The notes beneath the pieces are model-generated. The model was not told the DNA's origin. It did not search any database and saw nothing but the letters and a program-made list of their open reading frames with translations. 21,588 nt of DNA from DATDVD01 sp035290065 (lineage in GTDB: Bacteria; Pseudomonadota; Gammaproteobacteria; Coxiellales; Coxiellaceae). Of this stretch, positions 7,399 to 13,961 are shown in pieces (the stretch's first letter is position 1; each line of letters starts with the position of its first letter). The stretch is from positions 1 to 21,588 of the forward strand of contig DATDVD010000077.1 in assembly GCA_035290065.1 (NCBI GenBank), written 5' to 3'. A program made the translations under genes and the position numbers.

Positions 7399-7417
7399 AG
7401 AGGTAAGGTAGCAGAAT

Positions 7418-7981
7418 ATGCCAGAAAAACCACGTATTTTATCCACCCAAACCCTTGTTAACACCGGCGTTTTTCATATCGAAGCTGTGCAATTACGCTT
7501 CTCCAATGGAGAGGAACGTACCTACCAACGTTCTGGTATTCGCCAAGGTGCTGTGGCGGTCATGATCGTACCGTTGCTGGATAAAGATACGTTTCTATTA
7601 ATTCGAGAATATGCCGCCGGCATTGACGATTATACGCTCGCCTTTCCCAAGGGGGGGATGAATGAAAATGAAGACCCCTTAGTGACCGCTAATCGAGAAC
7701 TGAAAGAAGAAGTAGGGTATGGGGCTCGTCAATTAACCCTTTTAAAAAATATGTCCACCTCTCCTAATTATATGCGTTCTCACATGAGCATTGTATTGGC
7801 AGAAGAGCTATACGAATGCCGCGAAGTAGGCGATGAACCGGAAGCCATTGAAGTCATACCCTGGAAAATAAAAGAGATTGATGCACTTCTTCGTCATGAA
7901 GAATTTACTGAAGCGAGAAGCATCGCTGCTGTCCTCTTGCTAGAAAGGTGCTTAAAGAATAAAAATTGTAGCCCGGATTAA
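7418..7981 (+). CDS. nudE: ADP compounds hydrolase NudE (Nudix)
   Basis: 187 residues, the size of E. coli NudE (186), and alike throughout. It hydrolyses ADP-ribose, diadenosine polyphosphates and NADH to AMP-containing products. A complete Nudix box covers residues 79-101 (G-x5-E-x7-RELKEEVGY), preceded by LIREYAAG and followed by SPNYMRSHMSIV. ATG 7418 follows an aaggt ribosome binding site and diverges from hemW across 19 bases. Seven G in a row (7651-7657) encode the start of the Nudix box. The last codons (N-C-S-P-D-stop) fall inside a REP-like sequence that begins at 7968, so the C-terminal tail probably comes from the repeat rather than from the ancestral gene. Confidence 0.94.
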   Translation: MPEKPRILSTQTLVNTGVFHIEAVQLRFSNGEERTYQRSGIRQGAVAVMIVPLLDKDTFLLIREYAAGIDDYTLAFPKGGMNENEDPLVTANRELKEEVGYGARQLTLLKNMSTSPNYMRSHMSIVLAEELYECREVGDEPEAIEVIPWKIKEIDALLRHEEFTEARSIAAVLLLERCLKNKNCSPD

Positions 7982-8000
7982 GATAGGCTGAAAATCTAGG
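7968..8000 (+). repeat. Degenerate REP-like half-element at the nudE 3' end
   Basis: This stretch begins GTAGCCCGGATTAAG and ends GAAAATCTAGG. With a one-base gap it matches about two thirds of the arm of the palindrome at 9100-9180 (which reads GTAGCCTGAATGGAG... GAAAATCCAGG). It supplies the last four nudE sense codons and the stop. No facing second arm follows, so it is a half or decayed copy. Confidence 0.5.
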
Positions 8001-8016
8001 TTATATATTAAACAGT

Positions 8017-8054
8017 AGGGGGTTTATTAAGGACCCTTGAAAGCCCCCCTTTCT
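8017..8054 (+). terminator. Probable rho-independent terminator after nudE
   Basis: GGGGG at 8018-8022 followed by TTT can pair with AAAG-CCCCC at 8041-8048 (one G-T wobble), giving an eight-pair, GC-rich stem, and TTTCTTT follows. This is a plausible end of the nudE transcript, 37 bases beyond its stop. The loop of about 15 bases is long and the T-run is interrupted by C. Confidence 0.55.
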
Positions 8055-8065
8055 TTGGGCACAAT
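8037..8065 (+). promoter_or_regulatory. Candidate sigma-70 promoter for mdh
   Basis: TTGAAA at 8037-8042 (five of six matches to TTGACA) and CACAAT at 8060-8065 (four of six to TATAAT) are 17 bases apart. Transcription would begin about 8072, 30 bases before the mdh ATG, which has an AAGGAA ribosome binding site. The -35 box overlaps the right arm of the preceding terminator hairpin, so termination and initiation sites are interlocked. Confidence 0.4.
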
Positions 8066-8103
8066 AACCCCGCTCGTGCGGACTCAAACCAGAAGGAAAC
8101 GCT

Positions 8104-9096
8104 ATGTCCAAGCCATTAAAAATCGTTGTTACCGGTGCTGCAGGTCAAATTGGTTATTCTCTATTATTTCGATTGGCGCAAGGCGAAGTGTTTGGGCCGG
8201 ATCAAAAAATTGATTTACATCTTTTAGAAGTGCCTCAAGCAATGGGCAGTTTAAAAGGCGTGGTGATGGAGCTTGAAGATTGTGCTTATCCGATCGTTAA
8301 TGCTATCCATACGTTTGATAAGCCATCGGAGGCAATGAAAGATATTAATTGGGCTATTTTAGTAGGTGCTATGCCCCGTAAAGAAGGTATGGAACGCAAA
8401 GATTTGTTGGAAAAAAATGGCGGGATTTTTACAGTGCAAGGGAGGGCAATTAATGATTATGCTGCTCAAGATGTGCGTGTTTTAGTAGTAGGCAATCCTT
8501 GTAATACCAATTGCTTAATTGCAATGCACAGCGCACCCGATGTGCCTCGCGAGCGTTTTTTTGCCATGACAATGCTGGATCAAAATCGTGCAAAAGCCCA
8601 ATTGGCTAAAAAAGCCGGCGTTTCAGTAGAGTTAATTAAAGATATGGTAATTTGGGGTAATCATTCTGCCACACAATACCCCGATTTTTATTATGCCAGC
8701 ATTGGTAGAAGGCCTGCTGTTGAGGTGATTGGTGATGAAGGATGGTTGCAAACGGAATTTATTAAAACTATTCAACAACGCGGTGCTGCTGTGATTAAGG
8801 CACGAGGTGCTTCGAGTGCCGCTTCTGCCGCCAATGCCGCTTTAGACTGCATTAAAGCATTGACGCACGATACGCGAGAAGATGATTGTTATTCGATGTG
8901 TCGTGCTTCACAAGGCGAATACGGTGTTGATGAAGGTTTAATTTTTTCTTTTCCTTGCCGAACAGAAAATGGAAAATTGAATGTGGTAGAAGGCATTAAG
9001 CAGAATGCTTTCGGTCAAGAGAAATTAAAGCTTACCTTGCAGGAATTACGAGAAGAGTACAATGCGGTAAAAGCATTAAAATTACTTACTGAATAA
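8104..9096 (+). CDS. mdh: Malate dehydrogenase (NAD-dependent)
   Basis: 330 residues of the longer, cytosolic-type bacterial malate dehydrogenase, the form used by Coxiella and Legionella rather than the 312-residue E. coli type. It interconverts malate and oxaloacetate with NAD+/NADH in the TCA cycle. The nucleotide-binding loop is TGAAGQIG (10-17), substrate arginines lie in GAMPRKEGMERKDLL (Arg92, Arg98), NPCNTN is at 131-136, and the catalytic Asp159/His187 pair is in TMLDQNRA and IWGNHSATQYPD. The ATG follows a good AAGGAA. It has its own candidate promoter after the nudE terminator. A long palindrome separates it from tsaD. Confidence 0.97.
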   Translation: MSKPLKIVVTGAAGQIGYSLLFRLAQGEVFGPDQKIDLHLLEVPQAMGSLKGVVMELEDCAYPIVNAIHTFDKPSEAMKDINWAILVGAMPRKEGMERKDLLEKNGGIFTVQGRAINDYAAQDVRVLVVGNPCNTNCLIAMHSAPDVPRERFFAMTMLDQNRAKAQLAKKAGVSVELIKDMVIWGNHSATQYPDFYYASIGRRPAVEVIGDEGWLQTEFIKTIQQRGAAVIKARGASSAASAANAALDCIKALTHDTREDDCYSMCRASQGEYGVDEGLIFSFPCRTENGKLNVVEGIKQNAFGQEKLKLTLQELREEYNAVKALKLLTE

Positions 9097-9099
9097 TCA

Positions 9100-9180
9100 G
9101 TAGACTGGATGGAGTGCAGCGAAAATCCAGGAAGAAAAACTTTATTATCCTGGATTTTCGCTGCACTCCATTCAGGCTAC
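9100..9180. repeat. Near-perfect 33-base inverted repeat (REP/bi-REP-like palindrome) between mdh and tsaD
   Basis: The left arm 9100-9132 and right arm 9148-9180 are reverse complements except for one A/G mismatch near the GTAG/CTAC ends and one G-T wobble; the inner 23 bases pair perfectly. The 15-base AT-rich loop is at 9133-9147. It fills almost the whole gap between the genes. The outer GTAG...CTAC ends are typical of REP-type elements mobilised by RAYT transposases. It begins three bases after the mdh stop, so it could protect the mdh mRNA or reduce read-through; no T-run follows on the + strand. Confidence 0.85.
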
Positions 9181-9193
9181 ACAGTGAATTAAA

Positions 9194-10177
9194 ATGATTA
9201 TTCTAGGCATTGAAACTTCTTGCGATGAAACAGCCGTAGCGGTGTATGGAGAAACGCAAGGGCTAATTGGCCATCATGTTTATTCTCAAACCGCACACAC
9301 TCCTTTTGGAGGCGTAGTACCTGAATTAGCTTCCCGTGATCACATTCGTAAATTGCTGCCTATTTTAAGCACCGTGTTGACAGAATCTCATCTTTCACTC
9401 GCTGCTATTACAGGTATTGCTTATACCCGCGGTCCTGGTTTAGTAGGAGCATTGCGGGTTGGCGCGGGCCTGGCTAAAAGTTTAGCGTACAGTTTAAATG
9501 TACCTGCCGTCGGCATTCATCATTTGGAAGCCCATATTATGGCCGTAATGTTGCAAGACAATCCTCCTGAATTTCCTTTTATTACCTTATTAGTATCGGG
9601 TGGCCATACCCAGTTAATTGTAGCCAATGCGTTTGGGCAATACGATTTATTAGGTGAAAGTGTAGACGACGCCGCTGGAGAAGCCTTCGATAAAACAGCG
9701 AAGTTATTAGGATTGCCTTACCCCGGGGGTCCCCACCTTGCAAAATTAGCGGAAACCGGTCGACCCGGGCGTTTTCGTTTCCCCACACCTATGTTAAACC
9801 AGCCGGGTTTAAATTTTAGTTTTAGTGGATTAAAAACATTTGCTCACCATTGTATTGCTGAAAATACGCTGGATGACTCAACAAAAGCCGATATTGCCTA
9901 TGCGTTAGAAGAAGCGATCGTGCATACTTTAGTTAAAAAATGCCAGCGCGCGTTAACTCAAACTGGCCTTGAACGATTAGTAATGGCAGGAGGCGTCAGC
10001 GCTAATCAGCGTCTTCGAAAGGCACTGCCTCAAGCCTACGTGGCGGCATTGCCGTTGTGTACCGATAATGCGGCTATGGTGGCTTATACCGGTTATCGGC
10101 GCTTAGCGTTGGGACAAAAAGATTCTGATTTATCGATTGACGTGCGAGCCCGTTGGCCGCTTACTGAAATGACATAA
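9194..10177 (+). CDS. tsaD: tRNA N6-threonylcarbamoyladenosine transferase TsaD
   Basis: 327 residues, close to E. coli TsaD (337). With TsaB, TsaE and TsaC it makes t6A37 in tRNAs that read ANN codons. It is an ASKHA-fold protein. It opens with ILGIETSCDETAVAVY, has FGGVVPELASRDH, the metal-binding HHLEAH (His110 and His114), LVSGGHTQL, GESVDDAAGEAFDK and the C-terminal VMAGGVSANQRLR with CTDNAAMVA. All family landmarks are present. The ATG at 9194 has no visible ribosome binding site. The gene lies 13 bases after the REP-like palindrome, so it may depend on transcripts from mdh. It ends at a two-way terminator shared with plsY. Confidence 0.97.
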   Translation: MIILGIETSCDETAVAVYGETQGLIGHHVYSQTAHTPFGGVVPELASRDHIRKLLPILSTVLTESHLSLAAITGIAYTRGPGLVGALRVGAGLAKSLAYSLNVPAVGIHHLEAHIMAVMLQDNPPEFPFITLLVSGGHTQLIVANAFGQYDLLGESVDDAAGEAFDKTAKLLGLPYPGGPHLAKLAETGRPGRFRFPTPMLNQPGLNFSFSGLKTFAHHCIAENTLDDSTKADIAYALEEAIVHTLVKKCQRALTQTGLERLVMAGGVSANQRLRKALPQAYVAALPLCTDNAAMVAYTGYRRLALGQKDSDLSIDVRARWPLTEMT

Positions 10178-10178
10178 A

Positions 10179-10204
10179 AAAAGCCGGTATAAAAACCGGC
10201 TTTT
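10179..10204. terminator. Bidirectional rho-independent terminator between tsaD and plsY
   Basis: AAAAGCCGGT at 10179-10188 and ACCGGCTTTT at 10195-10204 form a ten-pair stem with a six-base loop. T-runs follow on both strands (TTTT on +, TTTTTTT on - across 10182-10176). It starts two bases after the tsaD stop and lies 30 bases beyond the plsY stop, so it can end both converging transcripts. Confidence 0.92.
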
Positions 10205-10234
10205 GAAGTAGTGATATTTGGGTTAGCACCACTT

Positions 10235-10963
10235 TTAAGATTTTTTGTCATCATTCGATTTATTATTACCCTGTTTTTTTAATAAATCCTCGCCTTTCTT
10301 TTGAATGTCTTGAATCACGCTTGTGCTTTTTTGTTGAATTTTTTCAACAGCGCTTTTGATATTGCCATCCATATGAACTTTATTAAAACTAATTTTATCT
10401 TCCGTGCCGGATTTCAAGCGTTGAAAATTATCCAAATGTCGCCAAAGAACCAATACCGCCATGGCGACGGTAGGGATGAGATAGGTGCCGCTGCTAAAAA
10501 TAACAATATACACCGGTGCTACGATCATCGTAACCATAGAAGCCAAAGAGGAATATTTGCTAATAAAGGCGATGGCACCCCAGGTAACGGTTGCCAATAG
10601 TCCTACGATGATATTAAGGCCAAACAAGGTGCCAAGCGCTGTTGCAACGCCTTTTCCCCCTTTAAATTTAAAATATAAGGGAAAAATATGTCCGGCTACT
10701 GCCGCTATTGCTACTAAGCTTAAGGCAAACCCTTCCACGCGCATCATATGGGCAATTAACACAGCCACAAATCCTTTTAAGCCATCGCCTAGTAAAACCA
10801 TTAAGGCTTTATTTTTGGTGCTAATGCGAAGGACATTCGTAGCCCCAGCATTACCTGAGCCCTCAGTACGAGGATCGGGGAAATCCATAAACTTTGATAA
10901 GATAATGCCCATCGACAAAGAGCCAATCAAATAGGCTAGAATGAGACAGATGATAATCGACAT
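10235..10963 (-). CDS. plsY: Glycerol-3-phosphate acyltransferase PlsY with an extra charged C-terminal tail
   Basis: 242 residues; the family is usually about 200. It transfers the acyl group of acyl-phosphate (made by PlsX) to glycerol 3-phosphate, the first step of phospholipid synthesis, in the inner membrane. Several hydrophobic segments are visible from residue 1 on. Catalytic motifs are EGSGNAGATNVLR (34-46, with Ala where Pro is common), FKGGKGVAT (100-108) and RHLDNFQRLKSGTE near 175-188. Beyond about residue 192 a tail of roughly 50 hydrophilic residues rich in Lys, Gln, Asp and Ser follows (SAVEKIQQKSTSVIQDIQKK), probably an amphipathic helix on the membrane surface. The ATG follows GAGGGA. 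A sigma-70 promoter lies upstream. Confidence 0.94.
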   Translation of the reverse strand: MSIIICLILAYLIGSLSMGIILSKFMDFPDPRTEGSGNAGATNVLRISTKNKALMVLLGDGLKGFVAVLIAHMMRVEGFALSLVAIAAVAGHIFPLYFKFKGGKGVATALGTLFGLNIIVGLLATVTWGAIAFISKYSSLASMVTMIVAPVYIVIFSSGTYLIPTVAMAVLVLWRHLDNFQRLKSGTEDKISFNKVHMDGNIKSAVEKIQQKSTSVIQDIQKKGEDLLKKQGNNKSNDDKKS

Positions 10964-11008
10964 GGTAGAATCCCTCGCTAATTAAATCCTGTTAAAAAAT
11001 ACATTCTT

Positions 11009-11038
11009 ATCATACCCGATGGGCAGGGGCATTGTCCA
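11009..11038 (-). promoter_or_regulatory. Sigma-70-type promoter for plsY
   Basis: On the - strand, TGGACA (11038-11033, five of six matches) and TATGAT (11014-11009, five of six) are 18 bases apart, about 45 bases before the plsY ATG. It is the best-matching promoter pair in the window. It lies in the 96-base gap between divergent plsY and yadG, so regulators binding here could affect both. Confidence 0.65.
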
Positions 11039-11059
11039 CGAGGAATACATTTTTTTACT

Positions 11060-11983
11060 ATGAACGCATTATCGATCAATAACTTATCCAAAATTTATGA
11101 AGGCGGTTTATCGGCCTTGCAACATGTCAATATTGATGTCAAAACAGGCGATTTTTTTGCTTTGTTAGGGCCGAATGGGGCGGGTAAATCGACCTTGATT
11201 GGGATTATTACTGGTACCGTCACTAAAACGGGTGGTCAGGTTATTATTAATGGATGCGATATTGACCAGGACTTCTCCGCTGCCAAAGCAATGGTGGGTG
11301 TAGTCCCTCAAGAATTTAACTTCAATTATTTTTTGACCCCGTACTCTGTTCTGCTCAATCAAGCAGGTTACTACGGCATTCGCATGACATTAGCTCGACA
11401 ACGAACAGAGCATTATTTGCATCTGGTCGGTTTATGGGAAAAACGCCATCAAAAAATTCGATTTTTATCCGGCGGAATGAAACGTCGGCTGATGATTGCG
11501 CGTGCATTAGTGCATGAACCTCGCTTATTAATTTTAGATGAACCCACTGCGGGGGTGGATATTGAAATTCGGCGCTCAATGTGGGAGCTCTTTAAACAAT
11601 TAAATGAACAAGGCATTACCATTATTTTAACGACTCATTATTTGGAAGAAGCAGAAAATTTATGTCGAAACATTGCCATTATTAATCATGGAAGAATTAT
11701 TGAACAAACATCTATGAATAAGTTGCTGCGGCAACTAGACAAAGAATCCTTTATTTTGTATTTAAAAAACCCTACCTCTTTATGGCCGTCCATTCCCAAT
11801 CATCTATTTCACCCTATCGATGATATGACAGTAGAAGTGGAATTACCAAAAGGTGAAACCATCACCGCATTATTGGCTCAATTAGCGGAAGAAAATATTG
11901 AAGTCATGAGTTTGAAAAATAAATCTAATCGATTAGAAGAATTATTTATCCATTTAACAAAGGATGTGTCCTCTCATGAGTAG
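11060..11983 (+). CDS. yadG: ABC-2 type transporter ATP-binding protein (YadG-like)
   Basis: 307 residues, one ABC ATPase domain. In order: Walker A GPNGAGKS (37-44), Q-loop VVPQEF (81-86), signature LSGGMKRR (136-143), Walker B LLILDEPTAGVD (156-167) and H-loop TTHYLEEAE. A C-terminal regulatory region of about 90 residues follows. It closely resembles E. coli YadG and should energise the YadH permease encoded next, exporting an unknown substrate. The start ATG at 11060 has an AGGAA about 14 bases upstream, a longer spacing than usual. The 3' end overlaps yadH by eight bases, so the two products are translationally coupled. Confidence 0.92.
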   Translation: MNALSINNLSKIYEGGLSALQHVNIDVKTGDFFALLGPNGAGKSTLIGIITGTVTKTGGQVIINGCDIDQDFSAAKAMVGVVPQEFNFNYFLTPYSVLLNQAGYYGIRMTLARQRTEHYLHLVGLWEKRHQKIRFLSGGMKRRLMIARALVHEPRLLILDEPTAGVDIEIRRSMWELFKQLNEQGITIILTTHYLEEAENLCRNIAIINHGRIIEQTSMNKLLRQLDKESFILYLKNPTSLWPSIPNHLFHPIDDMTVEVELPKGETITALLAQLAEENIEVMSLKNKSNRLEELFIHLTKDVSSHE

Positions 11984-12749
11984 CGCAAAACAATGGATTG
12001 CCTTCTTAGCGATTGTGCGAGTAGAAGTACAACGTATTTTTCGTATGTGGACTCAAACGATTTTAGCGCCTGCATTAACCAGTGCTTTATATTTTTTAAT
12101 TTTTGGGAAAGTCATCGGTCAACGCATGGGATCGTGGGATGGTCATTCATACCTTAAATTTATTGCCCCGGGTTTGGTGATGATGTCGATGATTATTAGC
12201 AGTTATGATCATACAGGCTTTGCTTTTTATTTGGCTCGTTTTCAACGATGTATTGAAGAAATGTTGGTCTCTTCCATGAAGAATTTAACCATGCTGTTGG
12301 GCTATGTGGCAGGAGGTGTGATTCGTGGATTAATCGTGGCCCTTGTAATTAGCATGGTGGCGTTATTATTGGTAGATATCCAGTTCTATTCCCTAGTTGT
12401 GATCATCACTATGGCTGTTTTAGTATGCACACTTTTTTCATTAGTTGGTATGATTAACGCCATCTATGCAAAAACATTTGATGGAATTGCTTTTATTCCT
12501 ACCTTTGTTTTAACACCCATGAGTTTTTTAGGGGGTGTATTTTATTCGGTTCAACAATTGGCCCCCTTTTGGCGGACCCTTTCTTTTTTTAATCCTATCA
12601 CGCATTTTATTGAAGTGTTTCGATATGGATTTTTAGGCATTCAAACACCTTATTTGAAAGAGACTTACATTGGCCTCTCCGGATTAATTTTAGTAGTATT
12701 TTTCTATGTGGCCTATTTGATTCGAATCGGCAAGGGAATTAAAACCTGA
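11976..12749 (+). CDS. yadH: ABC-2 type transporter permease (YadH-like)
   Basis: 257 residues from ATG 11976, the size of E. coli YadH (256), with the same family motifs: FRMWTQTILAPALTSALYF, FIAPGLVMMSMI, FARFQR-type loop (LARFQRCIEEMLVSS) and TFVLTPMSFLGGVFYS followed by FWRTLSFFNPITHFIEVFRYG. About six membrane segments. ATG 11976 is preferred to ATG 11964 because it matches the family N-terminus and has AAAGGA at 11958-11963; the overlap with yadG is ATGAGTAG. It is the membrane part of an exporter with YadG. The stop overlaps the next start (TGATG), so a TPR protein is made from the same transcript. Confidence 0.92.
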   Translation: MSSAKQWIAFLAIVRVEVQRIFRMWTQTILAPALTSALYFLIFGKVIGQRMGSWDGHSYLKFIAPGLVMMSMIISSYDHTGFAFYLARFQRCIEEMLVSSMKNLTMLLGYVAGGVIRGLIVALVISMVALLLVDIQFYSLVVIITMAVLVCTLFSLVGMINAIYAKTFDGIAFIPTFVLTPMSFLGGVFYSVQQLAPFWRTLSFFNPITHFIEVFRYGFLGIQTPYLKETYIGLSGLILVVFFYVAYLIRIGKGIKT

Positions 12750-13429
12750 TGCTGTTTTTTTATAGTGTATTAAGTAGTATCGCTTTGTTGGCAGGAGCCT
12801 ATATTCTTTGGGTATTACGTACTCATCGTTATTGGGCCGCGCTTACAGCATTCATTATGGTCGCTTTTGCCCTATTTCTGTATTTTTATTGGGGTGCCTA
12901 CCAACCGTATGCACGTTATTTATTTCTTTCAGAACATCGCCAAGACATTGCTCGTTTATCGAATGAATATAAGCAGTCACCGGAACGTTTAATTACGGAA
13001 TTAAAAAAGCATGTTGAAGCTAATCCCGATCGTGCGGAAGGGTGGTATTTATTAGGTAATCTATATTTGAGTACGCAACAGTATTCCTCAGCATTGAGAG
13101 CGTATACCCAGGCCTACCAGTTAGACCCCAACACGCCCACAATTACCTTGCGATATGCCGAAGCAGCCTTATTGGCTCATAAAACCTTGAGTGAGGAAGA
13201 ACAGCATCAGGTAGAGCGTTTACTGGTGGCGGATCCGCAAAATTTTCAAGCCTTGCATTTATTAGGACTCAACGCCTACCTTAATCATCAACCCAAAAAA
13301 GCCCTGGATTATTTTGAACGAGTGTTACCCCTGCTGCCCGAAACAGGGCCACAGCGTGCCCAAGTGTTAGCTATCATGGCTGAACTGCAGAAAGCGCCTT
13401 CCCGGAATCAGTCTCGCAATGAGAAATGA
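12749..13429 (+). CDS. Membrane-anchored TPR protein, CcmI/NrfG-like
   Basis: 226 residues with two N-terminal membrane segments (about 1-21 and 29-48) and a soluble C-terminal part carrying tetratricopeptide repeats: one clear unit GWYLLGNLYLSTQQYSSALRAY followed by TQAYQLDPN, and another around LHLLGLNAYLNHQPKKALDYF. The layout resembles the cytochrome c maturation protein CcmI (CycH) and NrfG-type TPR domains, but no other ccm gene is nearby, so a heme-lyase role is not supported by context. It starts in the last base of the yadH stop codon, so translation is coupled to the exporter. It may be a scaffold for it. Confidence 0.75.
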   Translation: MLFFYSVLSSIALLAGAYILWVLRTHRYWAALTAFIMVAFALFLYFYWGAYQPYARYLFLSEHRQDIARLSNEYKQSPERLITELKKHVEANPDRAEGWYLLGNLYLSTQQYSSALRAYTQAYQLDPNTPTITLRYAEAALLAHKTLSEEEQHQVERLLVADPQNFQALHLLGLNAYLNHQPKKALDYFERVLPLLPETGPQRAQVLAIMAELQKAPSRNQSRNEK

Positions 13430-13475
13430 GTTATGCTAGGATAAATTTATTCTACAACAGGAATAATGCAGCGGG

Positions 13476-13961
13476 ATGCTTACAAGAAAACGAACAGGAC
13501 GTAGTAAACCTTTAATGGTAGTAGGGTGGCGTGAGTGGGCTGGTTTGCCTACGTTACATGTACCGTTCATTAAAGCAAAAATTGACACCGGAGCCCGTAC
13601 GTCGGTGCTGCATGCGTTTCAGCTAGAACATTATCGACACAAATTGCGCGATAAAGTACGATTTTATATTCATCCCATTCAACGTAATGATCATAAAATG
13701 ATTCGGTGCACAGCGGAAGTGATTGATAAACGATGGGTAACGGATTCGGGAGGTCACCGTGAATATCGGTATGTCATTAAAACAGATATTCAATTAGGCG
13801 CACACGTATGGCCCATTGAAATGACTTTAACGGATCGGGAATGCATGCGTTTTAGAATGCTGCTGGGTAGAACAGCGCTTCAAAATCATATTATAGTGGA
13901 TCCAGGACGTTCTTACTTGGTTAGCAAGGAGATAGCTCGAGCACAAAAGGTAAAAAAATGA
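13476..13961 (+). CDS. RimK-associated retropepsin-like protein ('ATP-dependent zinc protease' family, PF05618)
   Basis: 161 residues. The region after MVVGWREWAGLPTL contains IKAKIDTGARTSVLHA, with Asp37-Thr38-Gly39, the catalytic motif of aspartic (retropepsin-like) proteases, and LLGRTAL near the end, like the second half of that fold. The family is annotated 'ATP-dependent zinc protease' although no ATP-binding motif is visible here. It is encoded immediately before rimK and overlaps it by four bases (ATGA), as in pseudomonads where the family member is known as RimB. It probably acts on the RimK product, for example trimming the poly-glutamate tail; that is inferred. The ribosome binding site is weak. 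Confidence 0.85.
   Translation: MLTRKRTGRSKPLMVVGWREWAGLPTLHVPFIKAKIDTGARTSVLHAFQLEHYRHKLRDKVRFYIHPIQRNDHKMIRCTAEVIDKRWVTDSGGHREYRYVIKTDIQLGAHVWPIEMTLTDRECMRFRMLLGRTALQNHIIVDPGRSYLVSKEIARAQKVKK

Noticed and set aside
7399..7464. Extended HemW N-terminus from 7464
   Set aside because: The extra 22 residues are not like HemW and the extension lies within the start of nudE; the radical SAM family begins directly before the YIHIPWC motif.
10301..10934. Two + strand open frames opposite plsY
   Set aside because: Both are mirror frames of a well-conserved membrane protein with no family resemblance or ribosome binding site.
11964..11975. YadH start at ATG 11964
   Set aside because: The extra residues MCPL do not match the family and this ATG has no spaced ribosome binding site, since AAAGGA touches it; that site fits ATG 11976.
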